A DNA stretch of 64,000 nt from Lepiota brunneoincarnata (GCA_023014365.1 JAEBUN010000013.1:1161927-1225926); one strand, 5' to 3'; shown: positions 10,016-20,840, counted from the first letter of the stretch. The notes: generated by a model not told the origin, from the sequence alone. Translations and numbers: made by a program.

Positions 10016-11235
10016 TCAGTGGTTTAGTATAGCTTTGATTTCATATACTTCTTCGCCTTTGACAATTTGGGGTGGGGATTGGATGTAGTTGGGTCCATAC
10101 ATTTCGGTTTCAGTGTATGGCATGAGGAGTTGGGCATGGAATACAGGGTGGATCTTCCAATGTTTGGGGAGTTTGAGTCGATATGAAACAGGGGATAAAA
10201 TGTCGAGGATATAGAATGGTCCAAGACATTTGGGAGCCATTTTATGCATGACATACAGGGTATTTAAGTTCCAGGCGTCAAGCCAAACCATTTGATTCTT
10301 GTGGAATGGGGTAAACTTTGATTGGTGTCGGTTTCCCATGTGTTTCATGGCAGTTTTGTGTGCAGTTTTAGTGTTTTGGTGGTATAAATCAATTAGTTCC
10401 ATGCAGTTGTTGACGGTGGGGGATTTGGTTTCAAGGAGGACGGTGGGAAGTGCTTTTGGTTGTATTCCCATAATAATTTCAAACGGTGTTTGCTTTCATA
10501 GGGTGTGTGGTTGGCTATTGTAGGCAAATTCAAGAAGAGGAAGAGCCTGTGACCAATTTTCAGGGTGATGCAAGCAGAAGATGGAAAGATACACTTGAGT
10601 CTCCTGATGAGAACGTTCAGTTGCTCCATCTGCTTTGGGGTGGTAGGCCGTAGTCATTGCAGGGGTTATTTCGAGTTGTTCCAACAGTTTCTGGAATGAG
10701 TGCACAGTAAAGTGTGGGTCGTGGTCAGATATGATACATTTGGGTAGGCCATAGCACAGGTAGACTTTATTTAGAATGATGTCAGTGATGTCATCGGCGG
10801 TCGCGGTTTTGTTGGTAGCGGTGAGAGTCCATGATCCACAATGGACAGAATCAAGTCAAATCCGGTGGAGGGAGGGAGGTCGGTGATGAGATCCATTGCA
10901 ATTTGAGCGAATGGGCAGTTCGAATTGGGTGCCAGGATAGGGGTAAATGCAGGCTTGGCAGGGTGTTGGTTAATTTTAAACTGTTGACAGTCAGCGCATC
11001 CTTTGACATAATCACGTGTGAAACTGGCCATACCAGGCCAATAGAAATCATGCTCCAAAGTGTGAAGGGTCATATTGATACTGGGGTGTCCAGTGGTGGG
11101 AGAATTGTGATATTTCCATATGATTTGTTGGTGGAGTTTGAGGTCCTCCAGTGGAACGGTTCTGCTGTTGTATGTAACAATTAGACCTTTTGGAGTTTGA
11201 GTCATGGAGTATATCATCACAGGTTTCTTGGTCAA
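10016..11235 (-). pseudogene. Gypsy A integrase and C-terminal tail
   Basis: Minus strand. The zinc-binding N-terminus reads HNSPTTGHPSINMTLHTLEH then YWPGMASFTRDY and CADCQQFKINQHP (HHCC). The catalytic core starts MDLITDLPP. After a frameshift, a block follows with YHPKADGATERSHQE, which supplies the Glu of the DDE triad. The C-terminal part has GPFYILDILSPVSYRLKLP and ends EEVYEIKAILNH, the start of a chromodomain as in E and D. The reading frame is broken in at least three places. Confidence 0.8.
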
Positions 11236-11268
11236 TGGTGTTGATGAATATAGATTCAGGTAGTACCA

Positions 11269-12866
11269 TTATGGATTTATTGTCTTCATCCTTGTTGGGG
11301 ATATGATCAGGACATCGCGAAAGGGTGTTGGCGGTGGGTATTTTTGTACCAGGTATATGCTCGATCTGGAGATTAAAGCAGGAGAGGAATTGATGCCAGC
11401 AGGCCTGGTGTCAGTTGATATCTTGCGGTTTCTTCCAATAGGTAAGATTCTGGTGGTTGGTACAAACTTTAATGGGGAAGGGTCCTCCTTCCAGGTAGTG
11501 GCGCCATTCTCCAAGGGCGTGGATAATGGCAAGTAATTTGTGGTCGTGAATATCATAATTTCATTTGGCAGGCGTAAGGGTTTTTGATAGGAAAGCCATA
11601 GGGTGGTGTTGGTTATTAATGTCGGTTTGATAAAGTACAGCTCCAGTAGCATATTTTGAAGCATTGCATTCTATTTCGAATGGTTTTAATTGATCGGGCA
11701 TCATAAGCACAGGTTGCTTTGAGAATTGAAGCTTCAAAGTGTCAAACGAGTCTCTGCATTCGTCAGTCCATTCAAATAGTCGCTTGGTCGACATGAGGGC
11801 ATTAAGGGGTCAGGCAATAGTGGAATAGCTGTGGATAAACTTCCAGTAGAAGTTATAGAATCCTATAAATTTGCGGATGTCTTTGGTATACTTTGGAACA
11901 GGCCATTGGGTGATTCCGGCTAACTTGACAGGGTCCATTTCAATTTTGTTGGGTGTGATGATCATACCAAGGTATTCCATGTGGTCACAGTAGAATTCGC
12001 ATTTTTCAGTCTTGAGATAGATGTTGTTCAGGGCCAAACACTTGAGAACTTCTTCCATAATGCGGTCATGTTCTTCCTGATCGTGGGCAAAGATGAGTAT
12101 ACCATCCATGTAAATGACAATTCCTCCTTTACGGATCGGGGATGCTAGAATGTTGTCCATAAATGCCTGGAAAGTTGCGGGGGAGTTACACATTCTGACG
12201 AACATGATGGTCGGTTTGAATAGTCCAAGCAGGGTGTTAAATGCACCTTTCCATTCATCTCCTTTCTTGATACAAATGTTGTTGTATCCGGCACAGATGT
12301 CAAGTTTGGAAAATATATGGGCTCCTTTGAGCTTATCCATAATTTTGGTAACCATTGGGATTTGGTATGCATTCTTGACCATATGCTTATTGACATAGCA
12401 GTAGTCTTGACAGGGGTAGAGCGAGCCATCCTTCTTGTCGATGAAAAAGAATGGGGATGCCATCAGGGATTTTGATGGGCAGATATAACCTTTGCGGAGG
12501 TTATCGGAAATGAACTCTTTCAAAGAGTTGTCTTGGTTTGGGGAAAGCTTGTAGGCTTTCATTGCAATGGGTTTGAATTTGGGTTTTAATTCGATTGCAT
12601 GGTCATAAGATTGTTGGGGAGGGAATCATTTGGCAGCCTTCTTGCTGAAACAACTCAACCATCAGTGGAATTGGCATGGAACTTTGATAGTGGGGTCGTC
12701 GACCTTTTTGTCTCTGTGTTTAATCCCAAGTTCTGTAGCCTGGCTAGTTCAGTTGATCTCAAGCTCGATGTGAGTGAGTTCAGCGGGTGTACTAATGATC
12801 TGACACATCTTGGACTCTAGAGAAAACTCTTTGTAGTCCTCATCAAGGAGAGGTTCATAGATCAGT
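11269..12866 (-). pseudogene. Gypsy A reverse transcriptase and RNase H
   Basis: Minus strand. AIELKPKFKPIAMKAYKLSP leads into the [24 protein letters not shown], then the active-site segment VIYMDGILIF. Here the usual YMDD is YMDG, a missing catalytic Asp. RNase H follows (FEIECNASKYATGAVLYQTD, where the usual DAS is NAS) and the frame then shifts. The polymerase is dead by active-site change as well as by frameshift. Confidence 0.8.
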
Positions 12867-13297
12867 TTGTGTGGTGAAAAAGTAGAAACTTTCATAGGTT
12901 TTAATATAGATAGTGGGCTTGTTTTCATTAAGCTTAGCCGCAATTTGATAAGCTTAAGCTAATACAAGTGGAATGAGATAGATAATGAACAGTTTCGTCT
13001 TTTAGGGTGTTCTGGGGGTGTGTTCTGACAGTGAAAGTCAAGAGAGTAGTGTTTTTAGAGGTTAACGAACAGCCGTTGAAGTTATCTTAGCCATATGGTG
13101 CAACAATGAAAGGACAATCCCTGTCAATTCAAAGCATGGGGTCTCTGGTCTCTGGTCTCTGGTCTCTGAACTCTGGTCTCTGTCTCTGTCTCTGTCTCTA
13201 GCACTCTGGAACTCTAAACTCTGAACTCTGGTCTCTGTCTCTGTCTCTGGGTTGGTCGACAACCGAAGAAATCACACTTAACGGCGCACACTAAATA
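12867..13297 (-). mobile_element. Copia G' remnant: gag N-terminus and upstream region
   Basis: This matches 43650-44070 closely (gtttcgtcttttagggtgtt against gtttcgtcttttggggtatt). It encodes on the minus strand the SPLSILKP..FS block equivalent to PSIYIKTHEHFYLFT of copia G gag. The match resumes at 27262 read backwards, which shows that the region was split at 13297 by the E element and then by inversion. Confidence 0.7.
13140..13258. repeat. TCTCTG/TCTCTGG simple repeat
   Basis: Tandem ggtctctggtctctg and tctgtctctgtctctg units. The same tract occurs in the paralogue at 43924-44028 with a different unit count, so it is a length-variable part of the copia G leader or LTR. Confidence 0.8.
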
Positions 13298-13995
13298 TGT
13301 TATGATCCGTGCTCCTTCTGTATCCGAGGATAACTGGAGACGGCCTTCAATCACTCTACAAGGTGTCCGAGACGGTTGGCCTTATAGAGCTTAGTGGATC
13401 GCGCTCAATGAGATAACGAGGGAAGACGCCAAGTTAAGGCAGAGAGGTAAACGACCGCTGTTAACAAGATTAAAGCTTGAGGCTTTAATCTCTACTTGTA
13501 CAGGCCTTATATACCTATGAGGTGCTATATACTCGTTATAGGTTACTTGGCTGTTCTACTGGTCGTGCGCAGTCCTGACCATGATGCACATCCTGGCTGA
13601 TGGCATCCTAGCGTTATTTATATTACAATGAGTCAGTACTCTCGCTACTGCTGTGCGATGTTCCATCGCTTTCCTCTGACTCATAATCTTCTTCTCCCGA
13701 TTGTATCTCCATGGAGTCCTCTCCGTTCTCGCTCTCCATTCTCTCAGTGTTTCCATCCGTGTCGGAGGTTGGGTCGGTTGATCCATGGTTATCTTCCTCG
13801 TCCTCGGGGTATTCCAATATATCCTCCAAGGTTATCTCCATTCCTGCTTCTCTCGCCAGGTCCTGCATGGCGGTGTAATATTCCCCTTCCTCGTCTTTGT
13901 ATTCTTGTGCCCGTAGTTGGTCTGTAGTTTCCTGTACCCATCTTGTAAAGTCGAACAGTAATTCTTGTTCCTCCCGGTCTGGACTGTTCATAACA
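13298..13995 (-). repeat. Gypsy E-a 3' LTR (698 bp)
   Basis: TGTTATGATCCG...GACTGTTCATAACA on the plus strand, the reverse of the element. It carries the C-terminal codons of the +1-frame ORF in its U3. Differences from the other LTR of the same copy include ctttgtattc against cttcgtattc and ctctcgcc against ctctcacc. Confidence 0.95.
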
Positions 13996-15194
13996 TTATC
14001 CCCTTCATAAGGTCTGATGTCCTCATCAGACATATCCTCAGTATAATCCGACAGGCTCTCCTGTAATGTTTGATTCGGCGATGGGGTCCCAGTCGAAGTA
14101 TGGGTCGGGTTCTGGGGAGTCGCTTCGGTAGCTTGGTGGTCTGGGGATGGCGGGTCTTGGGTGAGGTCGATGACGATGGGTTCTCTGGAGCGAATGGTGG
14201 TGGGTGCGCCGAAGGATCGATTCAGGAAGTCGGTGGCTTCCACTAGCAGATGTGGTGGTGGCGTTGGTGGTCGGAATGACGACGGGGGCATTTTGAATTT
14301 GGGTGCGGAGGGGTCTGGCTGAAGCGGGGCGCTGCTCGGTGCTTGCAACAATGTGTCGAATATTGTTGTTTGTGGTTTCGCGTGTGAGGGATCGAGCTCT
14401 GCTTGGTATTCCTCGTGGGCGGCGATACAGGCCAGGTACCATACTTGCAGGTTGATGCTGGTAAGGGTTTCTCTCGCAGTGCTTCTCGTAATGGCCTGGG
14501 GCAATCTTTCGACAATATCGACATTGGTAGCGCGGGCATCCTGCTTTGATATGGCCGAATCGACGGCAGCAATTGCAGCGAGTTCGGGTGGTGGATAAGT
14601 GAGTGGTGGTAGTCCCGATGGGGGCGTCATTAGAAGCAGATATAGCTTGTACAACACTTGATGGTTGGTTACTCGTATCCACCATGGGAGGGTTGGAAGG
14701 TTGGGTGGTGGTCCCGATAGGTAGGATAGGGCGGTCCTGACTTCCGTTTCCATTGCTCGGGCTTGGGATCGGACTCTCGAACGGGAATTCGGTGAGAGCG
14801 GTTGATAGCATGGCAGAAATGGTATTGCAGTCCTGTTCCTCTGTTGCGCTAGAAAGAATAGTGGTGCATAGTTTTTCAAATTCTGTTGCTTGGTCGTGGA
14901 CGAGGCGCTTGTGATACAGAAGAGCAGTAAATGTCTTCCAGCAGGTGTTGACCAGGGGTACCATCGCTGGACTGTGTTTAAGACGGGTTCCGGTAATATG
15001 AAAGGGAACTTCGTGTAAAAGGATGGATCGTATCTCGGGTTGGTTGGAGGGAAGGAAGGTATGCCGGATGATATAAGGACTGTTGGTCCTGTCTGGTTGG
15101 TCGTCAGCGGTATCGGTGGCAAGGTTAGGTTGGCTATTTCCTGTGACGTGGTTCGCCAGGGATATGATTCTTTCCCGGATGAGAAGGCGTCCAT
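13623..15194 (-). CDS. Gypsy E-a +1-frame ORF running into the 3' LTR (523 aa)
   Basis: Counterpart of 33608-35179 in copy b. It is open over 523 codons, overlaps the zinc-knuckle ORF in another frame and ends inside the LTR at ..SSSESTDSL. It differs from copy b by a few residues (for example TPSPNQ against TPSLNQ and YKDEEGE against YEDEEGE). It remains fully open although pol of this copy is frameshifted. Confidence 0.65.
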   Translation of the reverse strand: MDAFSSGKESYPWRTTSQEIANLTLPPIPLTTNQTGPTVLISSGIPSFPPTNPRYDPSFYTKFPFILPEPVLNTVQRWYPWSTPAGRHLLLFCITSASSTTKQQNLKNYAPLFFLAQQRNRTAIPFLPCYQPLSPNSRSRVRSQARAMETEVRTALSYLSGPPPNLPTLPWWIRVTNHQVLYKLYLLLMTPPSGLPPLTYPPPELAAIAAVDSAISKQDARATNVDIVERLPQAITRSTARETLTSINLQVWYLACIAAHEEYQAELDPSHAKPQTTIFDTLLQAPSSAPLQPDPSAPKFKMPPSSFRPPTPPPHLLVEATDFLNRSFGAPTTIRSREPIVIDLTQDPPSPDHQATEATPQNPTHTSTGTPSPNQTLQESLSDYTEDMSDEDIRPYEGDNVMNSPDREEQELLFDFTRWVQETTDQLRAQEYKDEEGEYYTAMQDLAREAGMEITLEDILEYPEDEEDNHGSTDPTSDTDGNTERMESENGEDSMEIQSGEEDYESEESDGTSHSSSESTDSL

Positions 15195-15252
15195 TGTTGT
15201 CTGGCTCTGGGAGGTCTGGAGTGGTTGCTCGAGTGTTGGGTGGTTGGGTCAT
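14038..15252 (-). CDS. Gypsy E-a zinc-knuckle protein (404 aa)
   Basis: Counterpart of 33550-34764. Tandem knuckles CNCCRRFGHIKAGC and CRYCRKIAPGHYEKHC are intact, and the C-terminus is ESNITGEPVGLY. Likely an RNA- or nucleic-acid-binding accessory protein of the retrotransposon, by analogy with Gag nucleocapsid knuckles. Confidence 0.7.
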   Translation of the reverse strand: MTQPPNTRATTPDLPEPDNNGRLLIRERIISLANHVTGNSQPNLATDTADDQPDRTNSPYIIRHTFLPSNQPEIRSILLHEVPFHITGTRLKHSPAMVPLVNTCWKTFTALLYHKRLVHDQATEFEKLCTTILSSATEEQDCNTISAMLSTALTEFPFESPIPSPSNGNGSQDRPILPIGTTTQPSNPPMVDTSNQPSSVVQAISASNDAPIGTTTTHLSTTRTRCNCCRRFGHIKAGCPRYQCRYCRKIAPGHYEKHCERNPYQHQPASMVPGLYRRPRGIPSRARSLTRETTNNNIRHIVASTEQRPASARPLRTQIQNAPVVIPTTNATTTSASGSHRLPESILRRTHHHSLQRTHRHRPHPRPAIPRPPSYRSDSPEPDPYFDWDPIAESNITGEPVGLY

Positions 15253-17904
15253 TGGTGGGGTTGTCTAGTTTGTGGGCCCTTTTATATTCTTCAATGACTT
15301 CCTTGGCATTCTCCAGGTTTGCTTCTGGCTCCCAGGAATCCTCAGTGGGAAGGTATCCTTTCCATCTGACTAGGAATTGATACTTGTTCCGGAATTTTCT
15401 GTGGCGCAGTATTGACTCGACCTCGTATTCTTCTTCTCCATTTACAAGGTCGGGTGGTGGGGCTGTGTTGTATTCCCCATGTGTGTCGTTCTCTTCTGCA
15501 GGCATTAGGAGGCTCGCATGAAACTTGTTGTGGATCTTCCATTTGGTGGGTAATTTTAGTTCATAGGTAACAGGTCCGAGTTTTCTTGTTATGGTGAAGG
15601 GACCTTCTCGGCGTTGGGCCAGTTTCTTTGAGGCGTACTGAATTGGGAGGTTGCGGTTGTCGAGCCAAACCTTCTGTCCAACTTTTAGATTGATATCTGG
15701 CCGGTTATATCTTGCAGCCATTTTTAGTCTGGCTTGTTCATGCACAGCTTGGGCTTCTTGGCATATTTTGGCGAGGTATTTAAACTTCTCTCCTATTGCT
15801 GGAATGTTCGTTGGCTCCTCGGAGGTCGGAAATCCTTTGGGGCTTGATCCATAGAGGAGTTCAAATGGGGTATGTTGGTGTTCGGCATGTGTTTTCGAGT
15901 TGTGGACGTATTCCAGGAGTGGGAGTGCCTTTACCCATTTGTTCGGGTTCGATGAGCAATAGATGCCAAGGTAGAGTTCTATTTCTTGATTGAATCGTTC
16001 TGTTTGTCCGTCTGTCTGGGGGTGGTAGGCGGTAGAGAGTGCTTGTTCGATTCCGAGTTGTTTGTAGAATTCTTTCATGGATTTGGCAGCGAATCTGGGG
16101 TCGCGATCACTGAGAATTTTCTCGGGAAGGCCAAATCTAGAGAATAGCCGTTTGATAAGAATTTCAGCGATCTTGTCCGCGTTGGCGGTTTTCGCAGTAG
16201 GTTCTAGAATTATCCCCTTCGTAAGCTGGTCGACCACGACCAGTATAGAATCATGGGGTCCGTCCGGGGGTAGGTCTGTGATAAGATCCATCGAGATGTT
16301 CGAGAATGGACGGGTAGAATGGGGTCCAGGGATGGGTTGGAGCGGTGGTTTTAAGGGGTGGCGATTGATCTTGTATTGCTGGCAAGCACCACATCCTTTG
16401 ACGTAGTTTTTGACAAATGATCGCATCCCGGGCCAGTAGGCGTATTCCTGGAGTTTTCTAGTTGTTTCTGCGATTCCAGGGTGTCCTGCGGTAGGTGAGT
16501 CGTGTACTCTTTGCAGTAAGCGGCGTCTGAGGTGTAAATCTTGTGGTATAAATAGCTTTCCTTGAACATGTGGGTGTCCTGAGTCATCTTCTTGGGCGAT
16601 GTCGGTCTGTTTCTTTTTCTTCCACAGCTCTTTTATTTCCTTTTAGTGTTTTCGTCGATAATATGGATATGTTGTGGCTGTTCTGGGGTGAAGAATTTGT
16701 CAGGGAGTGCAACGACCTGTTCGTTGTCTCTTGTCTTGGGTTCATGATCGGGTCGTCTGGAAAGGGCATCTGCTGGTCCATTTTTCTTTCCAGGGATATG
16801 TCGGATTTTGATGTCAAATCGTTGCATGTAGGCAATCCATCGGGCTTGTCTTCTGCTGAGGTCTTCAGGTTTTCTCCAGTGGCGAAGGTTGTCGTGATCT
16901 GACCATACGATGGTCTTGTGTGATGATCCTTCTATGTGGTGGCGCCATTCTTTGAGTGCTCGGATAATGGCGAAGAGTTCCTGTTCGGAGCAATGATAGT
17001 TGCGTTCGGCTGGTGAGAATCCTTTCGAGAAGTATGCGATTGGGTGTTTAACTCCATTGTTATCGTGTTGAAGTAGGACTGCTCCTGATGCAAATAGTGA
17101 TGCGTCGCATTCGATTTCGAAGGGTTTGTCTCGGTCAGGGACCATTAATACCGGTTCGCTTTGGAATTTTCTCTTGAGAGTATCGAAGGCGTTCTGGCAT
17201 TCTTCTGTCCATTCGAATTTCTTGGTTTTGGACATTAGGGCATTGAGAGGTTTTGCCCATGTGGCATATTGGTGTATGAATTTTCGATAGAAGTTGCAAA
17301 ATCCTATGAATTTTCGTACGTCGCACGGGGTAGTTGGTGTTGGCCATTCAGCGATGCCTTTGAGCTTTGCTGGGTCCATCGAAACTGAGTCGGGAGTGAT
17401 AATAACTCCTAGATATTTGAGTCGTTGTCGTTCGAATTCGCATTTCTCGGTTTTGAGGTATAGATCGTTGTCCTTGAGTATCTTGAGTACTTCTCTTGTG
17501 AGGCGTCGGAGTTCTTGTTTTGTTTTTGCGTGAATGAGGATGTCGTCCATGTAAACGATTACTCCTCCATTGTCAATGAGTTTTCGAAATAATGAGTCCA
17601 TCATGGTTTGGAATGTTGCTGGGGAGTTACACATTCCAAAGAACATGACCGTGGGTTCGAATAATCCTCGGGGTGTCCTGAAGGCTCCTTTCCATTCATC
17701 TCCTTTGCGTATGCGGATGTTGTTGTATCCTGCTCGTACGTTGAGTTTGGTAAAGTATTTTGATCCTCGGAGTTTGTCGAGAATATGAGAGATGAGGGGG
17801 AGGTTGTATGCATTTTTGATGGTATGCTCGTTGAGGTACCTGTAATCTTGACAGGGGCGTAGTTTTCCGTCTTTCTTTCCTACAAAGAAGAAAGGTGATG
17901 CCAT
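15134..17904 (-). pseudogene. Gypsy E-a pol (RT, RNase H, integrase, chromodomain), frameshifted
   Basis: The sequence matches the 923-aa frame of copy b except for one missing base in a T/A homopolymer (ccttttag here, cctttttag in copy b, near 16640). This splits it into an RT/RNase H part (17904-16633) and an integrase/chromodomain part. All catalytic motifs are otherwise kept (YMDD; DDE; RWKGY). The lesion is either a real mutation or a homopolymer sequencing error. Confidence 0.85.
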
Positions 17905-17988
17905 TGGCGATTCGGATGGTCGAATGTATCCCTTTTGAAGGTTTTCTTCTAGGAATGTGTCGAGTTCCTTTTCTTCATTGAGGGAGAG

Positions 17989-18627
17989 TCAGTAGGACTT
18001 CATGGCAATTGGTTTGAATGATTCCTTGAGTTCAATTTTGTGATCCCATGGTCGTTGTGGGGGGAATCGTTCGGCTTGTTTCTTGCTAAATACTGGGAGG
18101 TATTCGTGGAATTCCGTGGGTACGACTTTTCTTGGGTCGTCATTTTTCTTTTCTCCGTGTTGTACGGCAAGGAATTGTGATGCGGAGGCTTTGAAGTTGA
18201 TTTCTTCGAAGCTTGTGGGCTCTAGTGTGGAGATGTGGTTGAGTTGGTCGTTGTAGATCCAATCGGGTTCCATGGATTGGATGAGTTCTCGGAATATAGT
18301 GTTGTCCCAACGTTCGTTTCTCCAGCGTAGTTGTTTGGCATCCCAGTCGATGTCTGGGTTGTGTTCTGCAAGCCAAGGGAATCCAAGGATGAGTCTTGGG
18401 CTTCCGAGGGAGACTACTTTTGGTTTGATCTCCATATTCTTCCCATTAACCGTTAGGTTGAGGGTCGTGTAGTGGGTGGCTGTTCCATTTTCGTTAACAG
18501 ATCCATCGGCATTTCGTACTTCGATGGGTCGATCGAGGGGTGTCGTTTTGAATGAATGTTGTTTGACCATTCCGGGGTCAATGAAGTTTCCTGCTGCTCC
18601 TGAGTCGAGTAGGGCAAGTAGTTCCAC
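17989..18627 (-). CDS. Gypsy E-a protease segment of pol
   Basis: ELLALLDSGAAGNFIDPGMV is a retropepsin-type aspartic protease active site (D-S-G). The frame ends at TGA in MKSY*LSLNEEKE, the same stop as in copy b, and RT follows in the same frame. It is a piece of the pol polyprotein, not an independent gene. Confidence 0.8.
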   Translation of the reverse strand: MELLALLDSGAAGNFIDPGMVKQHSFKTTPLDRPIEVRNADGSVNENGTATHYTTLNLTVNGKNMEIKPKVVSLGSPRLILGFPWLAEHNPDIDWDAKQLRWRNERWDNTIFRELIQSMEPDWIYNDQLNHISTLEPTSFEEINFKASASQFLAVQHGEKKNDDPRKVVPTEFHEYLPVFSKKQAERFPPQRPWDHKIELKESFKPIAMKSY

Positions 18628-18788
18628 GCTTTCAGGTCCTTCCTTAGTGAACTTGTGTTTTCGGATTCGACAGGGTAGATGTATTACGCGTGCTGACGAT
18701 TCCTGTAACTTTACAACATTAATATCATTTTGTGAATAGGAAAGGGAAGGAGGTCTTTGTGGAGGGCTAGACGTGGTGGCTAGTCTCC

Positions 18789-19913
18789 TTAGGCAAAATC
18801 CTTAACCAGAGGGGCATCTGGGTGGTTGGATTCATTTGCAAAATGTTCGTAGATGTCCTCGACTTCTTCGTCGGTTGCATCTTCTAGTATGTTGTATAGC
18901 GAGTTCTTTTTCCTGTAGCTTGCTTGTCTTCTTCTGGATATCGCATTTGACCGGTTTCTGGCATCCAAATTGCGGGGTAATTCGGATCGGCGATATATTG
19001 TCTTCTTGGTGGGGCATTCGCGGGCGAAGTGTCCAGTCTTGCGGCAGTTGAAGCATCTCTTTTCTTTGAGATCCTTTCTTTGGGCGTCCGTGAGGATTGC
19101 ATTGAGGGCTTCGCGGGTGCGTTCTTGTACCAACTGGTGGAGTCTGTCTTCTTTGGTCTCCTCATCTTCATCAGCTTCCTCGGCGAGTAGATCTGGCTCG
19201 TCCTCAAAGTCGAGGTTGTAGACTGCTTCGGTGAGTTGGTCAATATCCATTGCGTTAGGGTCTGTTGCTTGATAGGGCAGTGGGACACGGCGCGTAAAAG
19301 CATTTCTTTTCCCTTTAAATGGGCAAGTGCGCGAAGTCGTTGAAAACGAGGGAGTTCCTCGAGTTTGCATATAGTCACGTTGAGTTTGTAATATCTGATA
19401 TGCTGTTCGAGCTTGCTTGAACCAGTCGCTGAGTTTGTTTCCTGGATTGAGGCTAATTGTCTTGATTGCGACGGGGCGATCCAGCCCGTTCTTGAAATAG
19501 TTGACCGCCGCCACTCCATCTCCAAGGTCGGCCTGATAGGCAAGTATCTGGAACTGGGATATGTAATCATCGATATATCGTCCATTCTGTTTGAGGTGGT
19601 GGATTCTGTCCATTGCATCGGCGGGGACATTGTTTGGGGCGAAGGATGTATCGAGTCCTTCGAGAAATTTCTTCCATGTCGGAAGGGTCTGGCTTACATC
19701 AAGTTCTTTGTTTGATTCCAAGAATGCTCCTCTCCATGTTGCGGCGGGGCTGGTGGACATGTATGAAAGGGCGAATTGTATCTTGGTCTTGTCATCGGGA
19801 AAGGCTCCTGGCTTTGCATCGATGTATAGTTGTACTGCATCCTTCCAGAGGCGGAAGTAGTCGGTCTCTCCATTAAAGGTTGGGGGTGTGTTGATCTTTG
19901 CGGAGGAGGCCAT
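18789..19913 (-). CDS. Gypsy E-a Gag (374+ aa)
   Basis: Retrotransposon Gag with a capsid-like block (TFNGETDYFRLWKDAVQLYI, ATWRGAFLESNKE, ISQFQILAYQADLGDGVAAV) and a CCHC nucleocapsid knuckle CFNCRKTGHFAREC. It differs from copy b by DVSQ against DGSQ; the same substitution creates a stop in the overlapping frame. The open frame continues upstream of the first Met, so the true start is probably further 5'. Confidence 0.85.
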   Translation of the reverse strand: MASSAKINTPPTFNGETDYFRLWKDAVQLYIDAKPGAFPDDKTKIQFALSYMSTSPAATWRGAFLESNKELDVSQTLPTWKKFLEGLDTSFAPNNVPADAMDRIHHLKQNGRYIDDYISQFQILAYQADLGDGVAAVNYFKNGLDRPVAIKTISLNPGNKLSDWFKQARTAYQILQTQRDYMQTRGTPSFSTTSRTCPFKGKRNAFTRRVPLPYQATDPNAMDIDQLTEAVYNLDFEDEPDLLAEEADEDEETKEDRLHQLVQERTREALNAILTDAQRKDLKEKRCFNCRKTGHFARECPTKKTIYRRSELPRNLDARNRSNAISRRRQASYRKKNSLYNILEDATDEEVEDIYEHFANESNHPDAPLVKDFA

Positions 19914-20650
19914 ATTGTTAATGTCAGAGGTTGTGGATTCCTCGTCGGAAGTGTGAATAGACCCGGTAGTGGGGCTAGCTTCGGATGGTTCGGATTGTAC
20001 AGGGGAACTGGATCGAGGCGGTGAATGTACCGGTGATCCAAGTGGTGATGTGAGGGGTGAGAATGTTCTTGGGGGTTTCTGTTGCGAAGTGTTGTCGCTA
20101 GTTCTTGTACTTGTTGAGGGTTGAGGACCGGAGGATGGGGTAGATGTTCTATGAATCGGCTCCCCGAGCTTTGAGCGGGTAGAGGTGGCAGTTCTTTCAG
20201 ATGGTGGTTGTTTAGGTAGGGATTGAAGAACTGATGCTGGGGGTGCTGGGTATCCTGGGTCTTCTGTTCGACGTTGAACTCTCTCGGTAGGTTGTGTAGG
20301 GTACGGTGCGGAACCAGAGGGTGAACGAGTGAGGGGTATAGGTTTTGTTTTCTTTTTAGGGTCCGTGGTGGAGGGGGTGTGAAGTCGGGTTCGGAGTCGG
20401 TTGTCGACCAGTCAGAACTGTTGGATTCTTCGTAGTCGGTGGCAAGGGGGTCGTTTCGGTTTGTAGACAGGGTGAAGAGGGAAGAAGTCGAAGGTGAAGG
20501 TGAGGGTGAATAAACAACGCTTGCAGGTGCGTTATCCCAATCGACGCTTGAAGGTGCGGATGACCTGTATACAACGCTTACGGGTGCGTTATCCCAATCA
20601 ACACTTAAAGGTGTGGATGACCTATCAACGCTTTCGGTGTGTCTGACCAA
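19694..20650 (-). CDS. Gypsy E-a upstream ORF (318 aa; truncated form of the 588-aa frame)
   Basis: Starts MVRHTESVDRSSTPLSVDWD and carries two copies of a 19-20-residue unit (RSSxPxSVDWDNAPxS), then a Pro/His-rich region. In this copy it stops at 19694 because GGA became TAA-forming (atgtaa), whereas in copy b it runs on for 270 further codons across gag. The N-terminal 100 residues are also recognisable in E2. Confidence 0.5.
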   Translation of the reverse strand: MVRHTESVDRSSTPLSVDWDNAPVSVVYRSSAPSSVDWDNAPASVVYSPSPSPSTSSLFTLSTNRNDPLATDYEESNSSDWSTTDSEPDFTPPPPRTLKRKQNLYPSLVHPLVPHRTLHNLPREFNVEQKTQDTQHPQHQFFNPYLNNHHLKELPPLPAQSSGSRFIEHLPHPPVLNPQQVQELATTLRNRNPQEHSHPSHHHLDHRYIHRLDPVPLYNPNHPKLAPLPGLFTLPTRNPQPLTLTIWPPPQRSTHPQPLMERPTTSASGRMQYNYTSMQSQEPFPMTRPRYNSPFHTCPPAPPQHGEEHSWNQTKNLM

Positions 20651-20840
20651 GGGTGCAGAGGGTATGGTGGCCTGCTCTACGGGGGTGTATCACCGGACAG
20701 CGACAAGGCGTGTCATCAGATACGGTTGGCACTCGGATAGCGATAAAGCGTATCGTCTGCCGGTGTGGAAGGGTAGCGACAAGGTGTACCGATACCACGG
20801 GGTGTACGATGGAGGTTGTCCAAAGGAAGCTTTAATCTAA

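Larger units (their letters stand above)
8217..12866 (-). mobile_element. Gypsy A: 5'-truncated Ty3/gypsy chromovirus
   Basis: Read on the minus strand the order is reverse transcriptase, RNase H, integrase, an integrase C-terminal tail, an overlapping ORF pair and the 3' LTR. The gag, the protease and the 5' LTR are missing. At 12866 the element abuts copia G' gag-like sequence without an LTR, so the 5' end was lost by deletion. Several in-frame stops and frameshifts make it inactive. Confidence 0.85.

Noticed and set aside
13140..13258. TCTCTG tract as a CRISPR-like or satellite array
   Set aside because: Units are short, contiguous and without spacers, and the same tract is found in the copia G paralogue; it is a simple repeat.
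13628..13927. A 99-aa ORF (MSQYSRYCCAMFHRF) recurring antisense in every E LTR
   Set aside because: It is the exact antisense of the acidic U3 frame and its composition follows from that. No start or promoter context; treated as a shadow.
13298..13995. E LTR ORF as an independent host gene scattered in the genome
   Set aside because: It lies entirely inside an LTR bounded by TGTTATGA/TCATAACA and is the C-terminal exon of the element's own 523-aa ORF.
15651..16406. Plus-strand ORFs opposite the E-a integrase with hydrophobic stretches
   Set aside because: Both E copies contain them antisense to a well-supported pol frame; no independent conservation signal.
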